From contig JAERTK010000303.1 of assembly GCA_016844935.1 (NCBI GenBank), positions 1 through 43,184 on the forward strand: a stretch of 43,184 nt of DNA, given 5' to 3'. The notes below the pieces were generated by a model. It worked only from the letters and a program-made list of their open reading frames with translations. It was not told the DNA's origin and did no database searches. The position numbers were made by a program, and so were the translations under genes. Below are positions 15,312 to 25,000 of this stretch, piece after piece. The stretch comes from Desulfobacteraceae bacterium (GTDB taxonomy: Bacteria; Desulfobacterota; DSM-4660; Desulfatiglandales; Desulfatiglandaceae). The first letter of the stretch is position 1, and every line of letters starts with the position of its first letter.

Positions 15312-16645
15312 GGGGCAACTCCTTTTTTCGATTTTTCAACCGCCGAAACCATATTTTTCATATCCAGACCGGTCAGCCGCTCCACCCGCGTCCGGGCGGC
15401 CTGGTAGGCGAACAGCGCATTGATATGACGCAGATTCACCGAGACCAGAGTCCTCTGGGCATCCAGCAAATTCAGGTAATCAAATTTTCCATGCCGAAAC
15501 CCTTCTTCAGACGCCTTGAAAGCCGCTTTGGCCCCGGGCAGCACATGCTGGGCCAGATCGGTGGCCTCCATATGGGCCCTGGAGAGCCGCTGGTGTGTTT
15601 CGGCCAGGGTGTTGACCACCCTTAACCAGACCGCCCTTGATTCCTCTTTTGTCTTGCTCAGCCGCTCCCGGGCCTCAAGTGTTGCCCCCTGGTTGCGATC
15701 GAAAATCGGGATAGGGATGGATATCCCCACGATGAGGGCCGTATCGTTCACTTCGTTAAAATGTTTAGCACCAAACTTCACCGTCAAATCGGGAATCCCC
15801 TGGGCCTCTTCCAGGTCCACTCCGGCACGGTGCTGCTCTATGGCCAGGGCCCAGCGGGCAACATCCGGATTTCGAGACACCAGGCCTTCAAGGGTCTCCA
15901 GCGAGGGCAGCGGAAGCAATCGACCCAGACGTCCTCTGGCCTCACCGAAGGTGGGGGTTGTCCCCCCCCAGGCCCCTGAAAGCTTTCTTCGAGCGACCTT
16001 AAGATCATACTGAGCGTGTTTTACATCGATGCGGGATGTGGAACGGTCCACCTCCGCTCTGACCGCTTCCACAGGAGAAATTTTTCCCGCTTTCACCCGT
16101 TCAGATGTGGTTTGAAGGACTTCATCCGCCAGGTGCAGCAGTTTTCGCATGAGGGACAGACGCTCCTGGGCAAAAAGCACGTTCATGAATGCCAGCGTCA
16201 CCTCTGCAACCGCGTCCGCCTGTTCCACCTGGTAATCCCAATGGGCCAGGTCCCGACCGAGGGCCGCATGGGAACTTCTTTTGGCGCGTTTTCCGCCCAA
16301 TTCGATCAACTGGCTCAACTCGACCTTGGTCTCAGTTCCATCAAACCCATTGAATGCCCCTGAACCGCCAAAGTTTTCCGTTTCAGCCTCAATTTCAGGG
16401 TTTGGAAGGAGCCCGGCTTGAACCACGCGACCTTCCATGGCGCGGGTTTCCCAGCGCGAGACATTCAATTCAGGGTTGTGTTCAATGGCCAGTTCAATGG
16501 CCCTTTGAAGGGTAACGGGATTCCCGTCAAAATCGAAAACCCGCGAGGGGGATTCAGCCCCGCTGTTCCAATGGAACCCAGCAGAAAAAAGGAACAGCAA
16601 CTGAAGACAAAACATTCCTAAGAATCTGTTTTTGTTGAATCGCAT
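15308..16645 (-). CDS. TolC-family outer-membrane channel, CusC/CzcC type
   Basis: A 445-residue outer-membrane efflux protein with a signal peptide (MFCLQLLFLFSAGFHWNSGAES). Two repeats typical of the family are visible: LQRAIELAIEHNPELNVSRW near the start, and LEGLVSRNPDVARWALAIEQ midway. Long helical segments and the late EEGFRHGKFDYLNLLDAQRTL motif are also present. GGAGA precedes the ATG by about 9 bases. It is coupled by ATGA overlap to the adaptor. Together the three genes encode a complete tripartite heavy-metal exporter across both membranes. Confidence 0.93.
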   Translation of the reverse strand: MRFNKNRFLGMFCLQLLFLFSAGFHWNSGAESPSRVFDFDGNPVTLQRAIELAIEHNPELNVSRWETRAMEGRVVQAGLLPNPEIEAETENFGGSGAFNGFDGTETKVELSQLIELGGKRAKRSSHAALGRDLAHWDYQVEQADAVAEVTLAFMNVLFAQERLSLMRKLLHLADEVLQTTSERVKAGKISPVEAVRAEVDRSTSRIDVKHAQYDLKVARRKLSGAWGGTTPTFGEARGRLGRLLPLPSLETLEGLVSRNPDVARWALAIEQHRAGVDLEEAQGIPDLTVKFGAKHFNEVNDTALIVGISIPIPIFDRNQGATLEARERLSKTKEESRAVWLRVVNTLAETHQRLSRAHMEATDLAQHVLPGAKAAFKASEEGFRHGKFDYLNLLDAQRTLVSVNLRHINALFAYQAARTRVERLTGLDMKNMVSAVEKSKKGVAP

Positions 16646-16734
16646 GGATCATCTCTCCATATTCCGCAGGTGTCATCCCGCGGAAAATTCGGCATTTCCG
16701 AAATAAAAACAGGGTGGTACCGGATAAGAGATAA

Positions 16735-17151
16735 TCAGATGATCAAAACAATGATGTGGGTAAAAGATGTGTCAAGGGCTGCAAAAGACGGGTTGTCAAA
16801 AATGAAGCTTCCCCTGGAATTTCTGATGGAATCCGCTTCCGTTTCCAGGGGCTCTATGGCGCAATGCAACAGGGGACTCAAAACCCGTGTTGAACTGGAC
16901 GGTGTACGAATGGGGATTTCGGGTGCCAGGAAGAAATGACGCCGCCCTTCCCCGCTATTTTCATGGCGCACACCATGGGGTGCATCATTGCACGGCTGCC
17001 CTGGAATCTGGTCGTAGTGAAGATGAACCGCCTTTTCGCCATGAATGTCATCGGCGTGAACGCAGACCAATATGGTGCCAAAGGGGATGTTCCCTATGAC
17101 AACACTCATCACCAGTAAAATTGCAAATCCTGTTTTAAAAGCGCGTTTCAT
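16735..17151 (-). CDS. Small exported His/Cys-containing protein upstream of the metal pump
   Basis: A frame of 138 residues from the ATG at 17151 (the open frame extends to a TTG at 17220). The start MKRAFKTGFAILLVMSVVIG is a signal peptide. It is followed by TILVCVHADDIHGEKAVHLHYD and GQPCNDAPHGVRHEN, with His, Cys and acidic residues that could bind metal. Small exported proteins with an LVCVH-like segment are often found ahead of CusC-type genes in related bacteria; that is from memory. The ribosome site is weak, so the start is uncertain. It precedes the channel gene by 89 bases on the same strand and may be the first gene of the efflux operon. Confidence 0.55.
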   Translation of the reverse strand: MKRAFKTGFAILLVMSVVIGNIPFGTILVCVHADDIHGEKAVHLHYDQIPGQPCNDAPHGVRHENSGEGRRHFFLAPEIPIRTPSSSTRVLSPLLHCAIEPLETEADSIRNSRGSFIFDNPSFAALDTSFTHIIVLII

Positions 17152-17275
17152 GCCAGATCCCAGAGGAAATTGTTTCATTAGAGTGGAATCTATCACTTTT
17201 TTCAGGATAGTCAAGCTCAAACCCGGGATTCAACCCCTTAAAGGCGTTTTCGAAAGGGCTGATCCCGTTCACCGT

Positions 17276-18142
17276 TCACGCTGCAGCAGGTTTTACAGCT
17301 TCAATGGTAGCTGAAACCACGTAATCCAGTATCTCTTTGCTTTTGTCGGGATCCCATTGTCGAATCAGCTCCCTGCTATAATCTTTCGGTACAATTCTGA
17401 TGTCCGTGAACCCGGCCTGTTCCAGCATCTCTTCCGTGTCCTCCATTGTGGCAGCGCCACCAATACAGGCACCCACCAAGCCCAGATCATTCTGGATCTT
17501 CTCCGGGAGCGGGGCGGTCGCCAAAACATCTGAGATGGACAACCGGCCTCCCGGTTTCAAGACCCGAAAGACATCCCGGTAGACACCTCGTTTATCGGGG
17601 GAAAGATTGATCACGCAATTGGACATGACAATGTCCGCTGAATTATCAGCCACCGGCAGGTGTTCGATTTCTCCCAGGCGGAATTCAACATTCCCTGTCT
17701 TCGCGGCCTCAGCATTTTTTCTTGCTTTGCCTAACATTTCCGGCGTCATATCTACCCCGATTACCCGGCCTGAATTGCCCACTTCTCTGGCTGCAAGAAA
17801 GCAGTCGAATCCGCCCCCGCTGCCCAGGTCCACCACCGTCTCGCCGGGCTTGAGCGAAGCAAGGGCCACGGGATTTCCGCAGCCAAGCCCCATGTTCGCA
17901 CCCTCCGGTACGTTCTCCAGATCTTTCTTGGAATACCCCATGGTTGTGGACATTTGCTTTGCTGATAACCCGGGCTCCCCACAGCCACAGGATGAAGCAG
18001 GGGTGGTTTCAAGGGATTTGTCCGGCGGACTGCAACAGGATGTGCTCAGACCTATTCCAGGGGCACTGACTCCGGCCCTTGCCACTTTCCCATAGGTGTC
18101 GCGAACGGCCTCTCTAAGCTGCTCTTTTTCCAGTGTACCCAT
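17276..18142 (-). CDS. arsM: Arsenite methyltransferase ArsM
   Basis: A 288-residue SAM-dependent methyltransferase that converts arsenite to methylated forms in the cytoplasm. The SAM-binding motif is VDLGSGGGFDCF (about 104-115), followed by VIGVDMTPEML. Cys residues known to bind As(III) in the family are present: the CC and CGCG clusters (36-37, 52-54), C88 (GLGCGNP), the Cys of SNCVINLS, and the Cys of GACIGG. The start at 18142 is used rather than 18154 because GGAGG lies 5 bases before it and overlaps the earlier ATG. It is upstream of, and on the same strand as, the efflux operon, so this block handles metals and metalloids. No ArsR-type regulator is seen nearby. Confidence 0.93.
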   Translation of the reverse strand: MGTLEKEQLREAVRDTYGKVARAGVSAPGIGLSTSCCSPPDKSLETTPASSCGCGEPGLSAKQMSTTMGYSKKDLENVPEGANMGLGCGNPVALASLKPGETVVDLGSGGGFDCFLAAREVGNSGRVIGVDMTPEMLGKARKNAEAAKTGNVEFRLGEIEHLPVADNSADIVMSNCVINLSPDKRGVYRDVFRVLKPGGRLSISDVLATAPLPEKIQNDLGLVGACIGGAATMEDTEEMLEQAGFTDIRIVPKDYSRELIRQWDPDKSKEILDYVVSATIEAVKPAAA

Positions 18143-18233
18143 TTTAACCTCCATGTCGTTAATTTATCATTCCCCAAGTATTCGTTGATCGCTTTTGATA
18201 CGATCGTCCCCATTTTTTTGAATTACACTATCC

Positions 18234-18262
18234 TTGACACGCCTTTTTCAAAGGGATATATT
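18234..18262 (+). promoter_or_regulatory. Strong sigma70-like promoter of the second RND operon
   Basis: TTGACA (18234-18239), a 17-base spacer and TATATT (18257-18262) closely match the consensus. The spacer contains a short palindrome, CCTTT-TTC-AAAGG (18242-18254), a possible regulator site. The predicted start of transcription is about 50 bases before the ATG at 18320. Confidence 0.7.
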
Positions 18263-18319
18263 TTCTGCTGAACTGTCCCCATCGTCATTCGCAGATAGCC
18301 CATGTGAGGCAATCGCAAT

Positions 18320-20821
18320 ATGGTCCATGCCCTTGAGACGAAAGCGGATCGTATGATCGAATCCGATCATACCACAACCCACCGATTTATACGACCCAAT
18401 CACTTCTTCACGGTAGTCATGCTGGTTTTGTGGCTATGCCATCCGGTTTTCGGGCAAACAACATTCCCCCCCCAAAAGACCATCGCCCTGCTCTCAGACG
18501 GACAAAGCGAACCCTTGAACCATCTCACCCTCCGATTTAAAAAGGCGCTGGAAACATTGGCCGAAGGGGAAATAACACCTGTTTTCAAAGAGAGCGACGG
18601 CGCCCGCTGGCAGAAAGAAAATGTGGCGGCCGCCCTGAAAACGGCTCTTGGGGATCCCGCCGTGGACCTTGTGTTTATCAACGGCCCACTGCTGGCCCGC
18701 GAAGCCTTGAAAACAGCCGGGAAAAACAAAAAACCCATGGTGGGTCTTCTAAACTTTGATCCGGGTTTTGTCCTGCCAAAACGATCTGCCGAAAGACAAC
18801 CCCTGGCCCTGACCATCATCCCGGGACAAATCCGAACGGATCTCAAGACCATGGCCCAGTTGTTCAAAACCCGGGAACTGACGATCCTGGCGGACGGCTT
18901 TTTGCTGGCACAGGTGCATAACCTGAAGCAGCAACTTCTGGATGCCGCCCGGCAACAGGGGTTTTCCGCAACCGTTAAACCGACCTTGGAAACCACGGGT
19001 CAGACCCTTGATTCCCTGGGAAGAGGAGTGAAAGCCGTTTATCTGACACCGACGCTTGTAATGCCGGCATCCAAGCGAAAAAACCTCATCCGTAAGCTCA
19101 ACGGGAAAGGATGTTTTGTTTTCTCAGGGACCGGCGTAACGGATGTTCAAAAAGGCGCACTGGCCGGTCAGCTCCCTTCCATGAACGAACGGCTGGCCCG
19201 CCATGCGGCCCTGAATGCCATGCGGTTTTTTTCCGGGGTGGTATCTCGAAATCCCTTTGAGGCACTCAACCCGAAACGAAATCTTGAGATCAATGAAACC
19301 ACCGCCGTTCTGGTAAAGTATCATGTGTCCGAAACCGTGGCCAAAAAGGCCCGGGAAGTGGCACCGGAACCGGCCAAAAAAAACGTTGCCGCAGCCCTTC
19401 CCGAAGTGGATCGGCTTCCCCTTGACAATTACCTCAAGAATGACAGCACGCCTGAACTGACCCTGGCACAGGCGGTCGAGCGGGCGCTCAAAAAAAACGC
19501 CAGTATCTCAGTAAAACAGGCCAGAGTAGATGAAGACCGCCAGGACCGGGACCGTGTGCTGACGGAACTCTTCCCCCAGGTTCGGGGGCAGGTGGGGTAC
19601 CTGCAGGTGGACCAGAACATTGCCCAGCGTTCTTTCGGCATGTTTCCTGAGGACCGGTCTTCGGCCGGCATTGCCCTCCGGCAACTCATTTTCAGTGACC
19701 CGGTCATCACCCAGCTCCGTGCCGCAAACAAAGGCGTGGACAGTGCGCTTTTCAGGCAGAAATCCCACCGTCTGGACGTGGGCGCGCGCACCCAGAAACT
19801 CTATATGGATTGCCTCGCGGCGGCCGCTCTGTACTGGATCCGGGAATACAACCTGAAGCTGACACAACAGAACCTTGAGACCGCACGGCAGCGAAAAGCG
19901 GCCGGCACTGCCGGTCCCCAGGAAGTCTACCGATGGGAGACCCAGGAAGCGCAGAATCGAAGCCAGGTGGTCAAATCTCAAGCCATCCTTCAAAGCGCCG
20001 TGGTGGCGCTGAACCGGGTCATGGGAGAGGAGCAGAATCGGATCTGGAGTTTTAAGAACAGCCGTGCATCCCACATGCAGGGGGCTTTCAACGAAAAGAC
20101 CTTCATGTCACTGGTCCTGAACCCCGTCGATTTCCAGGCGCTCACCACCCACGTGCTTGATACAGCGCTCAACACCTCTCCGGAACTGAAGTCTATTGAC
20201 AGCCTGATTGATGCCACCCGAATCCTGAAGGGATATTACAAGAGGCGCTTTGTGGTCCCCGAAGCCTCCATGGAATTCGGATACAGCCATACGCTCAGTC
20301 AAACCTTTAACAATGTGCCGGCCGTTAGGGATTTCACCAGCCTGGTACCGGAAGATGCGGACAATCACTGGGCGCTCCAGGTCAAACTGGTCTGGTCTCT
20401 CTTTGAAGGCGGCGGCAAAGTGGTGGATGTGCGGAAAAACAGGGCCACGCTCCGCAAGCTGGAATCCCTCCACAGGGAAGCTAGCCAGATCGTTGAAGAA
20501 AGGGCGCGAAACGCCCTCATCAAGGCTTCTGCGGCCCGGTCCGACATGGGCCTTTCACGGATCGCGGCGGAAGCGGCCCGGAAAAATTACAAGGTTGTCC
20601 GGGACGGGTACGCCCAGGGGGTTTCCACTATCCTGGATCTGCTGGATGCGCAGCGGCAGGCCCTGGTCCAGGAGCGGCAGGCCATTCTCAGTGAATACCG
20701 GTTCCTGAAGGCGGTTGTGGAAGTACAGCGATCCATGAATCGGATTGCGGCCCTGGTCCCCGCTGAGGAACAGGAGGCCTGGTGGAATGAACTGAAAGAC
20801 CGCCTGGGAAGAAAAGGATAG
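18320..20821 (+). CDS. Fusion of a substrate-binding-protein-like domain to a TolC channel
   Basis: An 833-residue exported protein, about twice the usual TolC length. A hydrophobic segment (about 30-45, VVMLVLWLCHPVFGQ) serves as signal. Residues about 52-335 look like a periplasmic substrate-binding domain of the ABC_sub_bind type: TIALLSDGQSEPL at the start, AVDLVFINGPL, PMVGLLNFDP, TILADGFLLAQV and KGCFVFSGTGVTDVQKGAL. From about 385 onward it is a TolC-family outer-membrane protein. It has ELTLAQAVERALKKNASISVKQARV, long helices and DGYAQGVSTILDLLDAQRQALVQ near the end. The start at 18320 has GAGG 11 bases upstream; later Mets are possible. It heads an operon with an adaptor and pump. 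The bound ligand is unknown. Confidence 0.88.
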   Translation: MVHALETKADRMIESDHTTTHRFIRPNHFFTVVMLVLWLCHPVFGQTTFPPQKTIALLSDGQSEPLNHLTLRFKKALETLAEGEITPVFKESDGARWQKENVAAALKTALGDPAVDLVFINGPLLAREALKTAGKNKKPMVGLLNFDPGFVLPKRSAERQPLALTIIPGQIRTDLKTMAQLFKTRELTILADGFLLAQVHNLKQQLLDAARQQGFSATVKPTLETTGQTLDSLGRGVKAVYLTPTLVMPASKRKNLIRKLNGKGCFVFSGTGVTDVQKGALAGQLPSMNERLARHAALNAMRFFSGVVSRNPFEALNPKRNLEINETTAVLVKYHVSETVAKKAREVAPEPAKKNVAAALPEVDRLPLDNYLKNDSTPELTLAQAVERALKKNASISVKQARVDEDRQDRDRVLTELFPQVRGQVGYLQVDQNIAQRSFGMFPEDRSSAGIALRQLIFSDPVITQLRAANKGVDSALFRQKSHRLDVGARTQKLYMDCLAAAALYWIREYNLKLTQQNLETARQRKAAGTAGPQEVYRWETQEAQNRSQVVKSQAILQSAVVALNRVMGEEQNRIWSFKNSRASHMQGAFNEKTFMSLVLNPVDFQALTTHVLDTALNTSPELKSIDSLIDATRILKGYYKRRFVVPEASMEFGYSHTLSQTFNNVPAVRDFTSLVPEDADNHWALQVKLVWSLFEGGGKVVDVRKNRATLRKLESLHREASQIVEERARNALIKASAARSDMGLSRIAAEAARKNYKVVRDGYAQGVSTILDLLDAQRQALVQERQAILSEYRFLKAVVEVQRSMNRIAALVPAEEQEAWWNELKDRLGRKG

Positions 20822-20843
20822 ACCCTTAAAGAGAGGTTACGAA

Positions 20844-21962
20844 ATGAAAAAATCCTTTTTCCTGTTTATGCTGCTCTCGGTATTCACGGCGATGCCGTGC
20901 GCCATGGGCACCGCTGCCGATAAGGGCAAACCGGCGGTGCCCCATGGGAAGGAAGCGGTCATCCCGGTCAAAGCCGTGCGGGTAGCGCCCGTTTCCGAGA
21001 GGTTTGTTCGACGACTGCCCGCCACCCTCATGACAAAGGTGGAAACCCGTCTGGCGTTCAGGGTTTCCGGGCGCATCTCTGAATTTCCCGTGGCGGTGGG
21101 CCAGGTGGTCAAAGAAGGTGAATTGATTGCGTTGCTGGACCCGAAAGACCTCAAGGATACGGCGGGTGAAGCCCGTGCCGCCCTGTCACAGGCCGTGGCG
21201 CGACAGAAAGAGTCGGGAATTCACCTGACCCGGATGCAGAAACTCTGGGCGAACCAGGATGTGGACATCAGCCAGCTGGACAGAGCGCGGGCGGATGCAA
21301 GATCCGCCGAAGACCAGGTGAAGATTCAGAAAAGGGAATTGAATGAGGCCGCGCGCAGGCTTTCATACACGCACCTCCGGGCACCCTACACCGGCATCGT
21401 GGCACAAAAAAGGGTCAACCTGTTCGACACGGTTTCAGCAGGTCAGGCCGTCGTCCTCTTAGTGGACCTCAAGCACATGAAAGCGAGGGCCCAGCTCTCA
21501 CCGTCCCTTGTACCCGAATGCAGCCGTTTTGAAAAATATACCCTCGTTATCCCCGCGCTGGACGATCTGAGGCTACCGGCAACACTGGAAGGCATCGGCC
21601 CCAGCGCCCTGCCCCAAGCCAATACGTACCCCATCACGGTGATCTTTCAGACAGGCCCCGAAACAAAGCTTCGCCCCGGCATGAACGGGCTGCTGGAAAT
21701 CACGGTAAAGCGGCACATGACGGATCGTTATATGGAAATCCCCCTGAGTGCCGTTTCCGCCGATCCCAAGGGCAGCAGCCGGGTGTGGGTTGTTGATAAA
21801 CAGAAAGGGATCGTGCAGGACCGGCGGGTGGAACTGGGAAACCTCACGGCACAGGGTATTGAAGTGAAAAAAGGCCTTGATGCCGGCGAATGGGTGGTGA
21901 CGGCCGGTATTCGAGAGCTCAGGCCCGGCCAGCGGGTCCTCATCCTGAAAAAGAATCCCTGA
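20844..21962 (+). CDS. RND efflux periplasmic adaptor
   Basis: A 372-residue membrane fusion protein with a signal peptide (FLFMLLSVFTAMPCAMG). The barrel-sandwich halves are RLAFRVSGRISEFPVAVGQVVKEGELIALLD and THLRAPYTGIVAQKRVN, separated by a coiled-coil hairpin of about 70 residues. The C-terminal part (IPLSAVSADPKGSSRVWVVD, VKKGLDAGEWVVTAGI) is the usual membrane-proximal domain. GAGG precedes the ATG by 7 bases, 22 bases after the preceding stop. Unlike the CusB-type adaptor at 14019-15311 it has no His-rich linker, which argues against a metal substrate. Confidence 0.93.
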   Translation: MKKSFFLFMLLSVFTAMPCAMGTAADKGKPAVPHGKEAVIPVKAVRVAPVSERFVRRLPATLMTKVETRLAFRVSGRISEFPVAVGQVVKEGELIALLDPKDLKDTAGEARAALSQAVARQKESGIHLTRMQKLWANQDVDISQLDRARADARSAEDQVKIQKRELNEAARRLSYTHLRAPYTGIVAQKRVNLFDTVSAGQAVVLLVDLKHMKARAQLSPSLVPECSRFEKYTLVIPALDDLRLPATLEGIGPSALPQANTYPITVIFQTGPETKLRPGMNGLLEITVKRHMTDRYMEIPLSAVSADPKGSSRVWVVDKQKGIVQDRRVELGNLTAQGIEVKKGLDAGEWVVTAGIRELRPGQRVLILKKNP

Positions 21963-21990
21963 TAATACAAGAGTTATTAAAACGTTATCT

Positions 21991-22027
21991 TATACCTTAC
22001 ACCTAAAACCTTTTACCTAATCAACCT
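21991..22027 (+). repeat. Heptad repeat tract (NNNACCT) before the pump start codon
   Basis: Four tandem seven-base units share the ending ACCT: TATACCT (21991-21997), TACACCT (21998-22004), AAAACCT (22005-22011) and TTTACCT (22012-22018). After a two-base slip comes a fifth, TCAACCT (22021-22027), directly against the ATG at 22028. There is no Shine-Dalgarno sequence; ACCT is instead its complement. The tract fills most of the 65-base gap between the adaptor and pump genes. Confidence 0.65.
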
Positions 22028-25000
22028 ATGAATATCACAGAGTGGGCCATTCGAAATAAAACAACGGTAATGATCTTCTCGCTCTTTATCGTGCTGGGGG
22101 GCACCTCCGCTTATTTCAACATGGGCAAGCTCAAAAACCCCACCTTCGCCATACAGACAGCAGTGGTGATCACCCCGTACCCGGGCGCATCGGCCAGGGA
22201 AGTGGAACTCCAGGTCACGGAAGTGATTGAAAAGGCGGCCCAGAAATTGGGGAGCCTCAAGCATGTGCGCTCCATGAGCCAGCCCAGTGTTTCAACCGTG
22301 TTCGTGGATATTCAGGATTCCTACCCGCCGGAGGCCATGCCCCAGATCTGGAACAACCTGAGGGAGAGGATTCACAACACCCAGGGGCTTCTTCCCGAGG
22401 GCGCCGGCCCCCCGGAGGTGATCGATCATTTCGGGGAAACCTACGGCGTGTTTCTGGCACTCAGCGGCGCCGGCTTTTCGTATGAAGAACTGCGCCGTTA
22501 CGCGGAATACATGCAGAAACGCCTTAAGGGGTGTGACGATGTTTCCGAAGTGAAACTCTTCGGCATACAACCCCAGCAGATCGTGGTGGAACTGTCGCGG
22601 CCGCGCATGGCAACACTGGGCATTCATCCAGACAACATCATCAGCTCACTTAAGGCCCAGAACCTCCTCACCGATTCCGGCAGTCTGGACACCCACCACC
22701 GAAAAGTGACCCTGCGCCCCACGGGTAACTTCCAGACAGTGGATGACATCCGGAAGCTTGTCATTTCCGGAGATAACGGACGACAATCCGTCTTTCTGGG
22801 GGATATGGCTCTCATTGAAAGGCGTTATCAAGATCCCCCCCGGGTTCTTTTTCGGCACAATGGCAAACCGGCCATCGGCATCGGCATCTCCACGGTGACC
22901 CACGGCAATGCGGTGGCCATGGGAAACGCCGTCGAGAAGAAACTGGGGGAGATGACCGCCCACATGCCGGCCGGGCTGACTCTGGACATCATCAACTACC
23001 AATCCAGGGAGGTCCTGGAATCGATACAAGGTTTTATTACGTCCCTTCTTCAAGCCATCGGTATCGTGCTGGTGGTACTCCTGTTGTCACTGGGATTCAG
23101 GAGTGCCATTGTGATCACCAATGGGCTCCTGGTCAACATCGGCGGAAGCTTTCTGGTCATGTACTGGCTGGGCATCGACCTGCAGGTGGTTTCCGTTTCC
23201 TCCCTTGTCCTGGCGCTGGGAATGCTGGTGGATGACTCGGTGGTGGTGACGGACAATGTGATGGTGCGGCTCCGGGATGGAAATCCCGCCACGGACACGG
23301 CCTGTGTGGATGCAGCCCGGGCAACGGGATGGCCCCAGATCGTGGCCACCGCTATTGCCTGCGCCAGTTTCCTGCCCATTGACCTGGCCCGAAGCAGCAC
23401 CGGCGAATTCTGCAAGACCCTCTTCGACGTGGTGGCCATCGCCCTTGCCATCAGCTGGGTTCAGGCCATGACCGTCGTACCCGTGTTGAGCGCCAGGATT
23501 CTTAAAGCCCCAAAGCAGAAAAAAGCCAAAGAGCCCTACCAGAACCGATTCTACAGGATTTACCGGTTCCTGCTGCAAGGTTCCCTGCGCCACCGGTGGT
23601 TGACCGTCGGGGCTATGGCCGGACTTCTTTTTCTGGCAGCATGGGGGTCTGAATTCATGAAACAGATTTTCATGCAACCCGCCGACCGGCCCCAGTATCA
23701 GATCAACTACTGGCTTCCCGAAGGAACACGAATTGAACGGACGTCCGCAGACCTTCAGAAGCTCGCAAAGGAGATCCGTTCCTGGCCGGGAGTCAAGAGT
23801 GTAACCACAACGGTGGGGAGGGGCCCCCTTCGTTTTTTACTGACGTTCACCCCCGAGCAGGAGCACACCTGTTACGGCATCATCATCGTAAACACCCGTT
23901 CTCCCGATGACGTGAACGGCCTGGTTCAGCGTACCCGGGCTCATATTGCGGCCCACTATCCGGACGCCGACCCCCTGGCGATCCCCTTCAACGAGTCCGG
24001 CGGGCCTGAATACGAAGTGGAAGTCCGCTTTTCCGGCGACGACCCGTCCGTCCTGCGCGCCCTTTCGGAAAAAGCCAGGAGCATTATGGCCGACCATCCC
24101 CAATCCAAGAATGTCAGGGATAACTGGCGCAACCGCATTTCCGTCTGGGCACCTGAGTTTTCCCAGGTGGACGGACACGCCCAGAGCATCACCCGTCCCC
24201 AGGTGGCCCAGTCCCTGCTCCGCCTGACCCACGGCATACCCATCGGTTATTTCCGCGAACAGAATCGACTGATCCCCATTGTGGTGCGGGCGCCTAAAAA
24301 CGAAAGATTCATCACCCCTGATCTGGACAACGTGCCGGTCTGGGGGGACGGGCATGAAAGCCGCCCCCTGGCTTCCTTAATCACGGGGCATGACGTGCAA
24401 ATGCAAGAATCCACCATCTGGCATTACGACCGGATCCGTACCATTACCGTACAGTGTAACCCCAAGGCCGGTTTTACCACCGTAAAACTTCGAAACCAGC
24501 TGGCACCGTTGATTGAAGCCATTCCCCTGCCCCCGGGCTATACCCTTTCCTGGGGCGGAACATACGAATTCGCCAACGAAAGCAACCAGAGCGTTTACGT
24601 CCAGGTGCCCCTGGCCCTGGCCCTGATGCTGGCCTTCGTGGTGCTCCTTTTTAATGGCGTCCGGCAGCCCCTGATCATCATCCTGACCCTCCCGCTTTCT
24701 ATTATCGGCATCACCGCCGGGCTCCTTTTGACCGGTAAAGGGTTCGGCTTCATGGCAATGCTGGGCATGCTGAGCCTCATCGGCATGATGATTCGAAATG
24801 CCGTCATTCTGATCGGGGAAATTGATCAATGGATCGCCCGCGGGACCGATCGCTACCAGGCGGTGGTACAGGCTTCCCTAACCCGCGTCCGGCCCGTCCT
24901 GATCACCGCCTGCACCACCACTCTGGGCATGAGTCCCCTGGTCACCGACGAACTGTTCGGATCCATGGCCGTTACCATCATGGGAGGGCTGCTGTTTGCA

